A stretch of 64,000 nucleotides of DNA from Aeromonas fluvialis (GCF_000819885.1 NZ_CDBO01000011.1:154702-218701), one strand, 5' to 3'. Counted from the stretch's first letter, positions 52,801 to 61,530 are shown. Made by a program: numbers and translations. Notes: generated by a model not told the origin, from the sequence alone.

Positions 52801-53955
52801 CTATTCCAACACTGCCAAATCCCCATTCTGGATGTTAAACGGCGAATATTTGTTCTGGCTGCTGATGATGGCGCCATCGTCGAAGACCTGCACGACTTCG
52901 AACAAGCCGTCGGCCGGGTTGCGCATCATCCGTGACTTGCCGTAGGGGTCGATAAAGTCGGCGTTGTGCTGGATGCGGAACTGGTCGCCGAGCTTGACCC
53001 CGTTGCGCCGGCCCAGATTGATGTGGGGGCCGCGCTCGTTCTGGCCGACCACCCGGGCGGTGACAGGCGCACAGGTGAGTTGGGCCACCAGATCCTGAGC
53101 CGCCTGCTGCAGCTGGTAGTTGACCTCCTGGCCGTAGCTTGACTGCCAGAACTGGCCGCTGCTACTGCCCACCCGGTCCCGCTTGCCGAAGGTCCAGGTG
53201 GCGCGCCCTTCATAGACCTTGCGGTTGATCAGACTGCCGTTGATGCCGTCGAACAGGTAGATCTGCATGCGAAAGTTGCGCACGGGATCCTCATACCAGC
53301 GGGTCAGCTGATTGCCCTGCGGCTCGATGGAGAGATCGTCGATGCTGCCGAGTACCAGATACTGGCTGTCGGTGCGCAGGCTGAGCGCCTTGATCTCCTC
53401 GAGGGCGCTGCGATCCCCCTGTTGCAGGTGGAGCGGGTCGATGCGCAGGTTTTCATCCAGCCATTGACGCACCGCGACCCCTTGCGGCGCGTTGGCGAGG
53501 GTTTCGAACAGCCGGCGCGAGAGGTTCTCCGGCATGTCGTCCATGGCGCCGTAGCTGGCCTGATCCGGATAGCGCATCCGCAGCCTTACCAGTGTCAAAT
53601 CCTTGGCGAAGTGCTGGGTCTGGCAGAGCTGGCGCTCGGCCTGAATGTCGGCCACTAGCGTGATGTACATGCGGCCGTTGCGTACCTCTTCCCGCTTGAG
53701 CCGGTATTGGCGAATATCGCCACCGGAGCGGATCTGGATCTGCTCGGATCGCAGAGTGCCATTTTCCAGACGCTGGACGCTGGAGACGGCGGCACCGCTT
53801 GCCAGCAGCGCCTGACGCAGGGCGTCGCGGGTCGCCAGCTCGCGGGCATAGACTTCATCGCCCCCCAGAATGGCGGCGCTGCCCTGCGCTTCGATAAGCT
53901 CGGCGCGGGCGCTCAGGCTGGCCAGCAGCAGGGTCAACAGCAGCGGTAATTTCAT
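52801..53955 (-). CDS. flgT: Flagellar H-ring protein FlgT
   Basis: A 384-residue periplasmic protein. Its signal peptide (MKLPLLLTLLLASLSARA) is followed by the three FlgT domains: an N-terminal part beginning EAQGSAAILGGDEVYARELATRDALRQALLASGA, a middle LVLGSIDDLS domain, and a C-terminal NLGRRNGVKLGDQFRIQHNADF domain. FlgT builds the H ring around the LP ring of sodium-driven polar flagella and helps recruit the MotX/MotY T ring. The ATG at 53955 starts the signal peptide. It is divergent from flgO with about 200 bases between them. Confidence 0.93.
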   Translation of the reverse strand: MKLPLLLTLLLASLSARAELIEAQGSAAILGGDEVYARELATRDALRQALLASGAAVSSVQRLENGTLRSEQIQIRSGGDIRQYRLKREEVRNGRMYITLVADIQAERQLCQTQHFAKDLTLVRLRMRYPDQASYGAMDDMPENLSRRLFETLANAPQGVAVRQWLDENLRIDPLHLQQGDRSALEEIKALSLRTDSQYLVLGSIDDLSIEPQGNQLTRWYEDPVRNFRMQIYLFDGINGSLINRKVYEGRATWTFGKRDRVGSSSGQFWQSSYGQEVNYQLQQAAQDLVAQLTCAPVTARVVGQNERGPHINLGRRNGVKLGDQFRIQHNADFIDPYGKSRMMRNPADGLFEVVQVFDDGAIISSQNKYSPFNIQNGDLAVLE

Positions 53956-54162
53956 GGCAAATACCTTGAGTTGGCGGGCCGCCGAGCCATTTTGAGGAAA
54001 TGGCATCTGCTGGCCGACATGGATCACAACACTTTCCAAGTGGCAGCGCACGTTGGCGCTGACGATGACCATTAAAAAGCAAGAATCATGCCTCACTCCT
54101 GGCTCAAGCTTTGTCTGACGGTTCCGATAACAAGTCAGGTACAGATACAGGAACTGGTATCC

Positions 54163-54783
54163 ATGAACAAACTCATTACGGCGTTAGCGCTCGTCCTGGC
54201 ATTGACCGGGTGCGGCTCCGACCCTATTAATCGGGATCAGGGGGAGCCCCGCCAGGCAGTGCAGGGGATGGAACTCAACTGGCTGGTGGCGCGCATGACT
54301 GATCAGCTGATGGAGCGCAAATCGCTGACCACCCTGACCGAACCCATCGCGGTGGCCTCTTTCGTCGATCTCGACACCCTGCAGGATACCAACTGGATGG
54401 GGCAGCAGATTGAGGAGAGCTTTATCTACGAGCTCAATCGTCGCGGCGAGGTGGTGGTGGACTTCAAGCTGACCGGCAGCATCAAGGTGACCCCCCAGGG
54501 GGATTTCGTACTGAGTCGCAACTACAAGGAGCTCTCTTCCCGTTTGCCCATCTCCCGTATTCTGGTCGGCACCTTCAGCCGCAACAAGCAGGGGATCCTG
54601 GTCAACGCCCGTATCATTGACATGCGTACCAAGATGGTAGAAACCACGGCCCAGAGCCTGGTGCCACAACAATATCTGGTCGGTGCCAACAACTCGTTTG
54701 GCCGGGCATCGATCAATCGCGGTTATCTGATGCGTGACAGTCAGGCTCGGCCGGGCGGTCATCTGGTCAATCTGACCCCGTGA
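54163..54783 (+). CDS. flgO: Flagellar outer-membrane lipoprotein FlgO
   Basis: A 206-residue lipoprotein with lipobox LALTGCGS (Cys17 lipidated). The FlgO domain contains ARMTDQLMERKSLTTLTEPIAVASFVDLDTLQDTNWMGQQIEESFIYELNRRGEVVVDFK and SRILVGTFSRNKQGILVNARIID. With FlgP and FlgT it forms the H-ring/outer-membrane disk of the polar flagellum. CAGGAA lies upstream of the ATG at 54163. The stop is ten bases before flgP, so they form an operon. Confidence 0.93.
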   Translation: MNKLITALALVLALTGCGSDPINRDQGEPRQAVQGMELNWLVARMTDQLMERKSLTTLTEPIAVASFVDLDTLQDTNWMGQQIEESFIYELNRRGEVVVDFKLTGSIKVTPQGDFVLSRNYKELSSRLPISRILVGTFSRNKQGILVNARIIDMRTKMVETTAQSLVPQQYLVGANNSFGRASINRGYLMRDSQARPGGHLVNLTP

Positions 54784-54793
54784 GGATCGAATC

Positions 54794-55219
54794 ATGAAGA
54801 TCATGTTTGGTTGCCTGTTGGCACTCTTGCTCACCGGTTGCAGTGGTAACCGGGTGGTGGATTACACCCAGGGTGGCAAGCCCGATGATTTTCCGGTACT
54901 CAAGGCAGTGGGGTATGCGGTGATCGACATCCAGCCTGGCCCCTCTCAGTCGGAGAAGATGCTGCAAGCTATTCGTGCATCCAAGATGGATGCCTACCGC
55001 GAGCTGGCCGAACAACTCAATGGCCAGCAGGTGCGCGGCCAGAGCAGCTACCGCGATCTGACCCAGACCTCCAACTCGCTGGATGTGTCGGTGGCAGGCG
55101 TGGTACGCGGTGCCCGGGTGGTTGCCTCCTATCCGCGGGGCAATACCTATGCCACCGAGATGGAGCTCGATACCCGCGCCCTCTACAACATCAATCAGTT
55201 GATGGCGGGCCAATTCTGA
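54794..55219 (+). CDS. flgP: Flagellar outer-membrane lipoprotein FlgP
   Basis: A 141-residue lipoprotein with lipobox LLTGCSG. The FlgP family features are VLKAVGYAVIDIQPGPSQSEKMLQAIRASKMDAYRELAEQLNGQQV and VSVAGVVRGARVVASYPRGNTYATEMELD, a LPP20-like fold. It forms part of the basal disk under the outer membrane. GAGGA precedes the ATG. It ends the flgOP operon; a bidirectional terminator separates it from pheA. Confidence 0.94.
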   Translation: MKIMFGCLLALLLTGCSGNRVVDYTQGGKPDDFPVLKAVGYAVIDIQPGPSQSEKMLQAIRASKMDAYRELAEQLNGQQVRGQSSYRDLTQTSNSLDVSVAGVVRGARVVASYPRGNTYATEMELDTRALYNINQLMAGQF

Positions 55220-55258
55220 CCTTCTCTCGGGAAACATGTGCCGAAGAAGAGGCAAGAC

Positions 55259-55285
55259 AAAAGGCGAACATGATGTTCGCCTTTT
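55259..55285. terminator. Bidirectional terminator between flgP and pheA
   Basis: AAAGGCGAACAT and ATGTTCGCCTTT form a near-perfect 12-bp stem with T-runs on both strands, serving the two convergent units. Confidence 0.92.
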
Positions 55286-55312
55286 TGTTGCTTCGCGGGT
55301 TTGTCAGTTCAA

Positions 55313-56485
55313 TCAGCTGCCCAGCAGAACAGGGGGCACCGTAGTCGGTTTCACGTCTTCGCTCGGGTAGCAGCCCAGCACCTTGATATAGCGGGTGATC
55401 TTGGTCAGCTCCACCAGTGCGGCCTGCATCGCCGGGGTCTGCAGGTTGGCGGAGACATCCAGATAGAACATCTCTTCCCACGGGTTGCCCTGCACCGGAC
55501 GGGACTCCAGCTTGGTCATGTTGATCTCGTGGCTGCGTAGCACCAGCAACGCCTCGACCAGCGAACCCGGCTTCTGGGAGGTGGACATGATAAGGGTGGT
55601 TTTGGCCGGGATCTGCGGTGCCACGTCGATGGGCTTGCGCGCCACCACGATGAAGCGGCTGTAGTTCTCTTTCTGGTTGGCAAGCTGCTCGGCCAGCACA
55701 TCCAGACCATACAGTTCGCCACCTGCGGCGCTGCCGATGGCGGCGGCCTCCGGGCTGGCCAGCTCTTTGACTTTCATCATTGCGCTGGAGGAGGAGTCGC
55801 AGATCTCGTGGCGCGCCCCTTCCAGCTTGCTGAGGTAGTGGGAGCACTGCTGGAACACCTGCGGGTGAGCGTAGAAGGTCTTGATGCGGCCAAGCTCGGT
55901 CGGCACGGCGGTGAGGATGCAGTGCTCTATGGGGTAGGTGAGCTCACCGACGATGGAGAGGCTGGTATGCTGCATCACGTCATAGACTTCGTTGATGGAG
56001 CCCGAGCTGGTGTTCTCGATGGGCAGCACGCCAAAGGCGGCGCGGCCAGACTCCACCGCATCCAGCACTTCGCGGAAGTTCTGGCAGTTCACCTCGATCA
56101 CCTGATCCTTGTAGCGCGCCAGATATTTGCGGGCGGCCAGGCTGGAGTAGGAACCGCGCGGCCCCAGATAGGCGACGCTGGTCATCGGCTCCTGCTGCTC
56201 CGGGTTGAGCAGGCTCTGCAGATAGGCCTGCTGGGAGAGCACTGAGTCTTCGATGATAGTGTGGTAGATGCGGGTGATGTATTGGGCATCCAGCCCCAGA
56301 AGGCGCCCTTTCTGGATCAGGGCGACCAGCAGATCTTGCTCTCGCTGGTGGTCACGGATGGGGCGGGGGTTGGCCTGTTTGGCACGGGCCACCTCGATGC
56401 TGAGGGTCTTGCGTTTCGCCAGCAGGGCAAGCAGCTCCTGATCCAACCGGGTGATGTCTTGTCTGATCTCGTCGAGCGTTGCCAT
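55313..56485 (-). CDS. pheA: Bifunctional chorismate mutase/prephenate dehydratase
   Basis: A 390-residue enzyme catalysing chorismate to prephenate to phenylpyruvate. Residues 1-90 are an AroQ chorismate mutase (LDQELLALLAKRKTLSIEVARAK). Residues ~103-285 are the dehydratase (VAYLGPRGSYSSLAARKYL, GVLPIENTSSGSINEVYDVM). The C-terminal ACT domain contains GSLVEALLVLRSHEINMTKLESRP, the Phe-binding regulatory site with the conserved ESRP. The full-length gene is preceded by the pheL leader and attenuator, so it is controlled by both feedback inhibition and attenuation. Confidence 0.97.
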   Translation of the reverse strand: MATLDEIRQDITRLDQELLALLAKRKTLSIEVARAKQANPRPIRDHQREQDLLVALIQKGRLLGLDAQYITRIYHTIIEDSVLSQQAYLQSLLNPEQQEPMTSVAYLGPRGSYSSLAARKYLARYKDQVIEVNCQNFREVLDAVESGRAAFGVLPIENTSSGSINEVYDVMQHTSLSIVGELTYPIEHCILTAVPTELGRIKTFYAHPQVFQQCSHYLSKLEGARHEICDSSSSAMMKVKELASPEAAAIGSAAGGELYGLDVLAEQLANQKENYSRFIVVARKPIDVAPQIPAKTTLIMSTSQKPGSLVEALLVLRSHEINMTKLESRPVQGNPWEEMFYLDVSANLQTPAMQAALVELTKITRYIKVLGCYPSEDVKPTTVPPVLLGS

Positions 56486-56523
56486 TATTGTTCCCTATCC
56501 AAGTAATTTATTGATATCAATGC

Positions 56524-56550
56524 AAAAAAAAGCCTCCGCTAGGGGAGGCT
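56524..56550 (-). terminator. pheA attenuator terminator
   Basis: AGCCTCC and GGAGGCT pair around a 6-nt loop (56531-56550) with eight T residues after it on the minus strand. It lies 44 bases past the pheL stop and 38 before the pheA ATG. Upstream, TTTGCTTTCT within the leader coding region is complementary to AGAAAGCAAA just before the terminator, giving the alternative pairings needed for attenuation. Confidence 0.9.
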
Positions 56551-56593
56551 CGATTCGTCTTTGCTTTCTGCTCACACGACGAAAGGCCTTCCC

Positions 56594-56641
56594 TCAAGCG
56601 GGCCGGATAAACGAGAAAGCAAAGAAGAATGTCGCTTGCAT
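56594..56641 (-). CDS. pheL: pheA leader peptide
   Basis: A 15-residue leader, MQATFFFAFSFIRPA, with five phenylalanines in eight positions. GAGG precedes the ATG at 56641. Ribosome stalling at the Phe codons when charged tRNA-Phe is scarce would favour the antiterminator and let transcription continue into pheA. The layout matches E. coli pheL (which also contains PFFFAFFF), though the peptide itself differs. A probable promoter lies just upstream: TTGCAT, 17 bp, TAATGG. Confidence 0.92.
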   Translation of the reverse strand: MQATFFFAFSFIRPA

Positions 56642-56816
56642 GATCTTGATCCTCACATTAACGCCCTAACCATTAAGGGATTTGCCGGTCTGATGCAAGC
56701 AAAACTTGCCCGCGGGCGGGGATGGGGGCAGGGTATCCGGTGAAGAAAGTGGGGCATAAATGATGTTCTATTGACGCTGTTTTGGCGGCGAAAGCGCAGT
56801 GGAGGAGGTAATGACG

Positions 56817-57428
56817 ATGGCGATTATTTTCGATTTGGGACGGGTGGTGGTGAGCTGGGATCCGGTCGGTATCGTGCGCTCGGTGCGGGGGCCCCACGGG
56901 GCTGAGCAGCTGGCGGATCAACTGTTCAACCATGGGGACTGGCTGGAGGTGGACAGAGGCACCATGTCGCTCCACACCATGGCCCGGGCAGCACAAGCGC
57001 GCACCGGCCTCTTGGCGATGGAGAATCTGGCCATTTTACAGGCGGTTCCCGCCTCCCTGCTGCCGGATCCCGCTATGCTAACCCTGATGGCCGAGCTGCA
57101 CGCAGCAGGCCATTCGTTCTACGCCCTCTCCAATATGGGCCATGCCAGTATCGATTGGTTGGAGCAACATCAGGATTTCTGGCGCTTTTTCAGCGGCAAG
57201 GTGGTGTCGGCCCGGGTACGGATGATGAAACCCGAGCCGGATATCTACCGCTATCTGCTGGTGTCGTTCGACCTGAAACCGGCAGAGTGCATTTTCATCG
57301 ATGACAGCCCCGCCAACATTGCGGCCGCCGAGGCCCTCGGCATCAGGGGGATCGTCTTCACCGACGCGGCGAGTTGCCGCCAGCAACTGGGTGAGCTGGG
57401 CTGTTTGCCCGCCACCGGCAAGGGGTGA
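56817..57428 (+). CDS. HAD-superfamily hydrolase (YihX-like)
   Basis: A 203-residue haloacid-dehalogenase-type phosphatase. Motif I is IIFDLGRVVV, where the usual second Asp (DxD) is replaced by Gly (D-L-G). Motif II is YALSNMG, Lys in RMMKPEPDIY is motif III and FIDDSPANIAAAEALG is motif IV. YihX relatives share the FDLGNVIV-type start and act on sugar phosphates. GGAGGAGG precedes two nearby ATGs; I favour 56817 because of spacing, 56811 being possible. It is divergent from pheL-pheA and followed closely by the DUF6482 gene. Confidence 0.87.
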   Translation: MAIIFDLGRVVVSWDPVGIVRSVRGPHGAEQLADQLFNHGDWLEVDRGTMSLHTMARAAQARTGLLAMENLAILQAVPASLLPDPAMLTLMAELHAAGHSFYALSNMGHASIDWLEQHQDFWRFFSGKVVSARVRMMKPEPDIYRYLLVSFDLKPAECIFIDDSPANIAAAEALGIRGIVFTDAASCRQQLGELGCLPATGKG

Positions 57429-57446
57429 TGCCCCTGTGGGAGCACT

Positions 57447-57725
57447 ATGGAGCATGGCCGGTTTCGCAACTGGTTGAGTCACTACCCCGAGGCGACACTG
57501 ATCATCGCCTGCAAGGATGGCAGCGGTTATCAGCTTTGCATCGAGGCAGAAGGGGAGTGCCTCTGCCTGACCGACAGTGAGGGGGGGCGCTTGACGTTCA
57601 GCTCGCTGGATCAGGCGCAGGGTTTCTTGCTAGCTCATCGGGTGCATCAGGCAAGATTGCGAATTTATGACGCCCAAAGTGAGCAGATGGCAGCCGAATC
57701 GCAGGACATCATCATCAAGTTTTAA
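57447..57725 (+). CDS. DUF6482-like small protein
   Basis: A 92-residue soluble protein: ATLIIACKDGSGYQLCIEAEGECLCLTDSEGGRLTFSSLDQAQGFLLAHRVHQARLRIYDAQSEQM. The pattern of a short beta meander followed by a helix and RLxxYDxxSEM resembles DUF6482 proteins of gammaproteobacteria, whose function is unknown. GGGAG lies five bases before the ATG. It is 18 bases after the HAD gene and likely cotranscribed with it. Confidence 0.6.
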   Translation: MEHGRFRNWLSHYPEATLIIACKDGSGYQLCIEAEGECLCLTDSEGGRLTFSSLDQAQGFLLAHRVHQARLRIYDAQSEQMAAESQDIIIKF

Positions 57726-57804
57726 TTTTAACCAGACTATTTAAGGGTCTATTCAGCTTATTTCCCGCACAATAAGCCACCTGTTTATCATCCGGAGCCG
57801 TTTA

Positions 57805-58641
57805 ATGGGGGCCAATGTTGTTGCCCTGAATCAGGGATATGATCACTCTTTTCAAGCCAGGGAACAGCTGCTGATTGAGCGACTGGCAAATTTTGACGAG
57901 TTGGTTGTCTCTTTTTCCGGGCGGTTGGAATCCTGTTACAGCATCGATTTGTGCCGTGCCAGCGGGGTCAAGATCCGCGCCATCACCCTCGATAACCCGA
58001 CCCGCAGCCGCAGTGAAGTGGCCCGGACTCAGCGTTATTGCCAGCGTTACGGCATCGAGCACTGGATCATCAAGAGCGACGAGATCATCTTCTGTGATCG
58101 CCTGCCGAATATGGAGGGGTTGATCGACCCGGTGCGCCGCATTGGTGTGTATGTGCAGGCTCGTCTGGAATGGGCTCATCTGCCGTTGTTGATCCCGGCG
58201 GCGGTCGAAGAGCGGGATGACTATCTTGCCCAGTTCGGGTCCCTGCCTGCTAACACCATCTGGTTTTTTGCCGACAACGAAGTGATGAGCCGCGACTTTC
58301 GCTATGGTTTCAACAAGCGCCAGCTTAGTCGCTGGGGCAAGGGGGGCAACGGTTGCCTGAGCAATCGCTTCACCAATCCACGGCAGTTGAAGCTGCGTTA
58401 TCTGCGAATGGTGGATCAGGCTGAACAGATGCTGGCCGACATGGGGCTGGATGAGGCGCAGGTCTTTTTCCATACCCTGTGCGACGGCGCTACCACCCTG
58501 GCCCGGGTGCGCCTGCCCGAGCATCAGCGTGCCCAAGCCTTTGATAGGCAATCGGATATTCTCTCTGTTCTCAAGGGCGTCGAGTTCGATCTGGTTACCC
58601 TGGATATGGCGCATCAAGTGCGGCACGATCTTGCCATCTAG
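57805..58641 (+). CDS. PP-loop superfamily protein with altered ATP motif
   Basis: A 278-residue protein of the adenine-nucleotide alpha-hydrolase fold. The position of the PP-loop (normally SGGxDS) reads VVSFSGRLESCYSIDLC, so the second glycine and the Asp are replaced (S-G-R-L-E-S). SGVKIRAITLDNPTRSRSEVARTQRYCQRYGIEHWIIKSDEI is similar to LarE/TilS-type enzymes. C-terminal features include NGCLSNRFTNPRQLKLRYLRM, in the place of the LarE CLASR-type segment. It may be a LarE-like sulfur transferase relative with changed nucleotide use; its real activity is unknown. GGAG lies eight bases before the ATG. Confidence 0.68.
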   Translation: MGANVVALNQGYDHSFQAREQLLIERLANFDELVVSFSGRLESCYSIDLCRASGVKIRAITLDNPTRSRSEVARTQRYCQRYGIEHWIIKSDEIIFCDRLPNMEGLIDPVRRIGVYVQARLEWAHLPLLIPAAVEERDDYLAQFGSLPANTIWFFADNEVMSRDFRYGFNKRQLSRWGKGGNGCLSNRFTNPRQLKLRYLRMVDQAEQMLADMGLDEAQVFFHTLCDGATTLARVRLPEHQRAQAFDRQSDILSVLKGVEFDLVTLDMAHQVRHDLAI

Positions 58642-58746
58642 CCTGTGGGCGGCGATGCGGGAGCCAGAACGTGAGTGCTGTCATAGGCAAGGGGCGGCTG
58701 GACTGTTTATACTGTCGCCCTTTCACCCGTTATCGAGCTTCGCCTT

Positions 58747-59319
58747 ATGAAACCCTTCTCCCGTCTGCTGATTGCCCTGTGTCTCTCCCCCGTGCTGGCG
58801 CAGGCAGCCTCCCTTTCTCAGGTGACGCTGCCCGATGGTCGGCAGATTCAACTCAACGATGACTTCACCTGGGAGTATCTGGTGGTCAAACCGGCCGAAC
58901 CCGAGCAGGGCGTGGTCGCTGATGGGAAGGCGGGAGCCGTGGTGGCGGTTGCAGCTCCGGTACTGACCGAGCAGGCCAAGACCAACCCCGAATTGCTGTC
59001 ACAAGCGGCGCGCGATGGTGTGGTGGTCAAGCTGGACAAGGTCGGGGGATCTGACCCGTTGGCACTGACCTTTATGGTGAGCAATACCGGCAACCGCAAT
59101 GTAGTCGGGGTGCGTGGCATGGTGACCCTGTTCAGTGCTGACGGAGTGCAGCTGAGTCGTCAGGAGGCCCGTTTCTGGGTCGCCGAGAATCGCCTGCCGG
59201 AGACCTATCTGCGCAAGGGGCAAGCCCGTCTGTCGCTGGCCCTCGAGATCCCCCGTCCTGCCGGATTGGTCGATCAACCGTTGGTCAGGGTCGAAATTGA
59301 TGAGGTGGTCTTCCGCTGA
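58747..59319 (+). CDS. DUF3157 family exported protein
   Basis: A 190-residue protein with a signal peptide ending SPVLAQA. VTLPDGRQIQLNDDFTWEYLVV is the DUF3157 signature seen in Vibrio and Aeromonas. The C-terminal half (ALTFMVSNTGNRNVVGVRGMVTLFSADGVQLSRQEARFWVAENRLPETYLRKGQ) looks like an immunoglobulin-like beta sandwich. Function unknown; a periplasmic location is inferred. Confidence 0.78.
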   Translation: MKPFSRLLIALCLSPVLAQAASLSQVTLPDGRQIQLNDDFTWEYLVVKPAEPEQGVVADGKAGAVVAVAAPVLTEQAKTNPELLSQAARDGVVVKLDKVGGSDPLALTFMVSNTGNRNVVGVRGMVTLFSADGVQLSRQEARFWVAENRLPETYLRKGQARLSLALEIPRPAGLVDQPLVRVEIDEVVFR

Positions 59320-59558
59320 TTGTTCGCCGCACCGGCCCATTTACACCGTTTGGGCTGGCAACGTGTTGCCGCTGACACCCAGGGCAATAGCTGCTTACAT
59401 CTGTCATGGCGTTGCAACTCCAGCATGGGTGTTAAGTACAGCCTCTGCCCCTCTTTCCAGTAGTCTCTAGTGTCTTGATTGTAGCCATGGCGTTTGCCAT
59501 GGTTTTTTTTCGTTTTTCGGTGATCCCTTTTTTCTCCTTGTGTCGTATCAGTCGCAAA

Positions 59559-59617
59559 TAGTTATACAGCTTTTGTTTTTTTGTATAACTGCTATAACTG
59601 AATCAATGCTTATACAA
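59559..59617 (+). promoter_or_regulatory. Probable MerR/LitR-type operator cluster before the phr cluster
   Basis: Repeated half-sites occur in an AT-rich patch in front of the DUF523 gene: GTTATACAGC (59561-59570), TTGTATAACTGC (59581-59592), TATAACTG (59593-59600) and TTATACAA (59610-59617). TTGTATAA (59581-59588) and TTATACAA form a perfect 8-bp inverted repeat that reaches into the ribosome-binding site. The B12-type MerR regulator encoded two genes on is the likely binder. The rest of 59320-59628 has no gene. Confidence 0.5.
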
Positions 59618-59628
59618 GGAGCGCCATC

Positions 59629-60573
59629 ATGAACAAGATTAAAGTCGGAATCAGTGCTTGCCTGCTGGGACAAGAGGTGCGTTTTGACGGGGGCCACAAG
59701 CGCTCCAGCTTCTGCGAACGGGATCTTGGCGCTCACTTTGACTATCACCCCGTCTGCCCCGAGATGGCTATCGGTCTGGGGGCTCCCCGTGCCGCCATCC
59801 GGCTGGTCAAGCGCAACGGCGAGATCCGTGCCGAGGCGAGCAATGGTAGCTTCGATGTCACCGAACAGCTGATTGCCTTCAGTGAGCAGAAGGCACGCCA
59901 GCTCGACTTCATCTCCGGTTATATCCTCTGTGCCAAATCCCCCAGCTGCGGCATGGAGCGGGTCAAGCTCTATGGCGCCAACAACGAGGGGAGCGCCAAG
60001 GAGGGGATCGGTCTCTTTGCCAGGGCATTGATGGAGGCCAACCCCCTGCTGCCGGTCGAAGAGGATGGTCGGCTGTGTGATCCCATCCTGCGGGAGAACT
60101 TTGTGCTGCGGGTCTTCGCCTACCACGACTGGCAGCAACTCTGTGCTCGCGGCATCACCGCCTCAGCGCTGATCCGCTTCCACTCCCGCTACAAGTATCT
60201 GGTGCTCTCACATGCCACCACCCACTACCGCATGCTTGGCAAGCTGCTTGGCAATCTTGCCAAGGCCAACCTGCAGGAGGTGGCCGACAACTACATCAAG
60301 GGATTAATGACAGCGCTGACCCTGCGGGCCAACCGCCGTAGCCACACCAATGTGCTGATGCACCTGCAGGGCTACTTCAAGCGGGTGCTGACCCCGGCCC
60401 AGAAGCAGGAGCTGGCCGATACCATCGACAAGTACCGTACCGGCATCTTCCCCTTGCTGGTGCCGCTGACCCTGATCCGCCACTACCTGCGCGAGTACCC
60501 CAATCCCTATCTCGCCGAGCAGGTTTATCTGAATCCGCACCCCGATACGCTCAAGCTGCGTTACGGGCTCTGA
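59629..60573 (+). CDS. DUF523-DUF1722 (YbgA) two-domain protein
   Basis: A 314-residue fusion. The N-terminal DUF523 domain has KVGISACLLGQEVRFDGGHK, VCPEMAIGLGAPR and KSPSCGMERVKLY, with three conserved cysteines suited to an iron-sulfur cluster, as in the thiouracil desulfidase TudS. The C-terminal DUF1722/YbgA domain has HSRYKYLVLSHATTHYRMLGKLL and TLRANRRSHTNVLMHLQGYFK. Such fusions are commonly encoded beside photolyase genes under light control; they may deal with thiolated bases. It heads the phr cluster here, with AGGAG before the ATG. The precise reaction is inferred. Confidence 0.88.
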   Translation: MNKIKVGISACLLGQEVRFDGGHKRSSFCERDLGAHFDYHPVCPEMAIGLGAPRAAIRLVKRNGEIRAEASNGSFDVTEQLIAFSEQKARQLDFISGYILCAKSPSCGMERVKLYGANNEGSAKEGIGLFARALMEANPLLPVEEDGRLCDPILRENFVLRVFAYHDWQQLCARGITASALIRFHSRYKYLVLSHATTHYRMLGKLLGNLAKANLQEVADNYIKGLMTALTLRANRRSHTNVLMHLQGYFKRVLTPAQKQELADTIDKYRTGIFPLLVPLTLIRHYLREYPNPYLAEQVYLNPHPDTLKLRYGL

Positions 60574-60642
60574 ATCCGTTCTGTTGCCCCGGTGCATGGT
60601 TTGCGCCGGGGCGCTTTACACCTCTGCTGGATGGACGTTGTC

Positions 60643-61530
60643 ATGTCTGATTTACCGCAAGAAGTTGCTCCTCTCGCTGATGAGGGGATCTACCCCATTC
60701 GCGAGGTCTCCCGTCTCACCGGCGTCAACGCCGTGACCCTGCGTGCCTGGCAGCGCCGCTACGGTCTGGTGCAACCGGCCCGCACCGAAAAGGGCCACCG
60801 CCTCTACAGCGAGCAGGATATTCGCCAGATAGGCGAGATCCTGAGCTGGCTGGAGCGGGGGGTGAGTATCGGGCAGGTGAAGGGGCTCTTGAGCGAACCC
60901 CATTCCGAGCCGGTGAGCGATCACTGGCAGCAGACCCTGGAGCTGTTCAGTCAGGCGCTGCTTGCCTTCAACCAGCGCAAGGCGGAGGCCGAGCTCAACG
61001 ATTTGCTGGCGAGCTACCCGTTCGAGCTGGTGCGCTGTCGGGTATTGCAACCGCTGGTGGAGCGGTTGCTGGGGCTGTGGCGCGAGCGGCCCGATGGCGA
61101 ACTGCTGCAACAGGTGTGGCTGGGCTGGCTGCATACCCGCTTCGCCCGCCACCTGATCGAGCAGGAGAAGGGGGTCCCCGTGACCCTGGCGAGCTGGGGA
61201 CAGGTCGGCCCCCTCGATCTGGTCTGGGCCGCTTACGAGCTGCTCGGTCATGGCTATGAGGTGCAACTGCTGGGGGCGGTGGAGCCGCGCCATGCCAGCC
61301 TGCTGGAAGGACGTGCGGCCACTCCCTGGCTGGTGCTGCTGGGGGCCGGGCTTGGCAAACAGGAGCTGGCCGCCGGGTGGCCCGCAGGTACGCGCCTGTT
61401 TGGCGAACTGGGTCGCCTCTACGACGATGAGTGGCTTAACGCCCACGGGTGGCAGGCGAGCCTTGCCGCGCTGATGGCGGGCGCCCCTGCTGCGGCTGGC
61501 GCCAGCGGACGCGGTAGGAAAACATCATGA
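60643..61530 (+). CDS. MerR-family regulator with B12-binding-like domain (LitR/CarH type)
   Basis: A 295-residue regulator. The MerR helix-turn-helix is YPIREVSRLTGVNAVTLRAWQRRYGLVQPARTEKGHRLYSEQDI. A helical bundle then a Rossmann-like cobalamin-binding-type domain follow (PLDLVWAAYELLGHGYEVQLLG). LitR and CarH of this class use adenosylcobalamin to sense light and release DNA. The usual B12-ligating ExxxDxxH loop is not evident here (no clear match in GQVGPLDLVWAAYEL), so this copy may use another effector. I chose ATG 60643. Its stop overlaps the phrB start by four bases. Confidence 0.82.
   Translation: MSDLPQEVAPLADEGIYPIREVSRLTGVNAVTLRAWQRRYGLVQPARTEKGHRLYSEQDIRQIGEILSWLERGVSIGQVKGLLSEPHSEPVSDHWQQTLELFSQALLAFNQRKAEAELNDLLASYPFELVRCRVLQPLVERLLGLWRERPDGELLQQVWLGWLHTRFARHLIEQEKGVPVTLASWGQVGPLDLVWAAYELLGHGYEVQLLGAVEPRHASLLEGRAATPWLVLLGAGLGKQELAAGWPAGTRLFGELGRLYDDEWLNAHGWQASLAALMAGAPAAAGASGRGRKTS

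Noticed and set aside
53956..54162. Sigma-54 promoter between flgT and flgO
   Set aside because: Searched for GG-N10-GC; a TGGCAG...TTGGC stretch has the wrong spacing, so no call was made.
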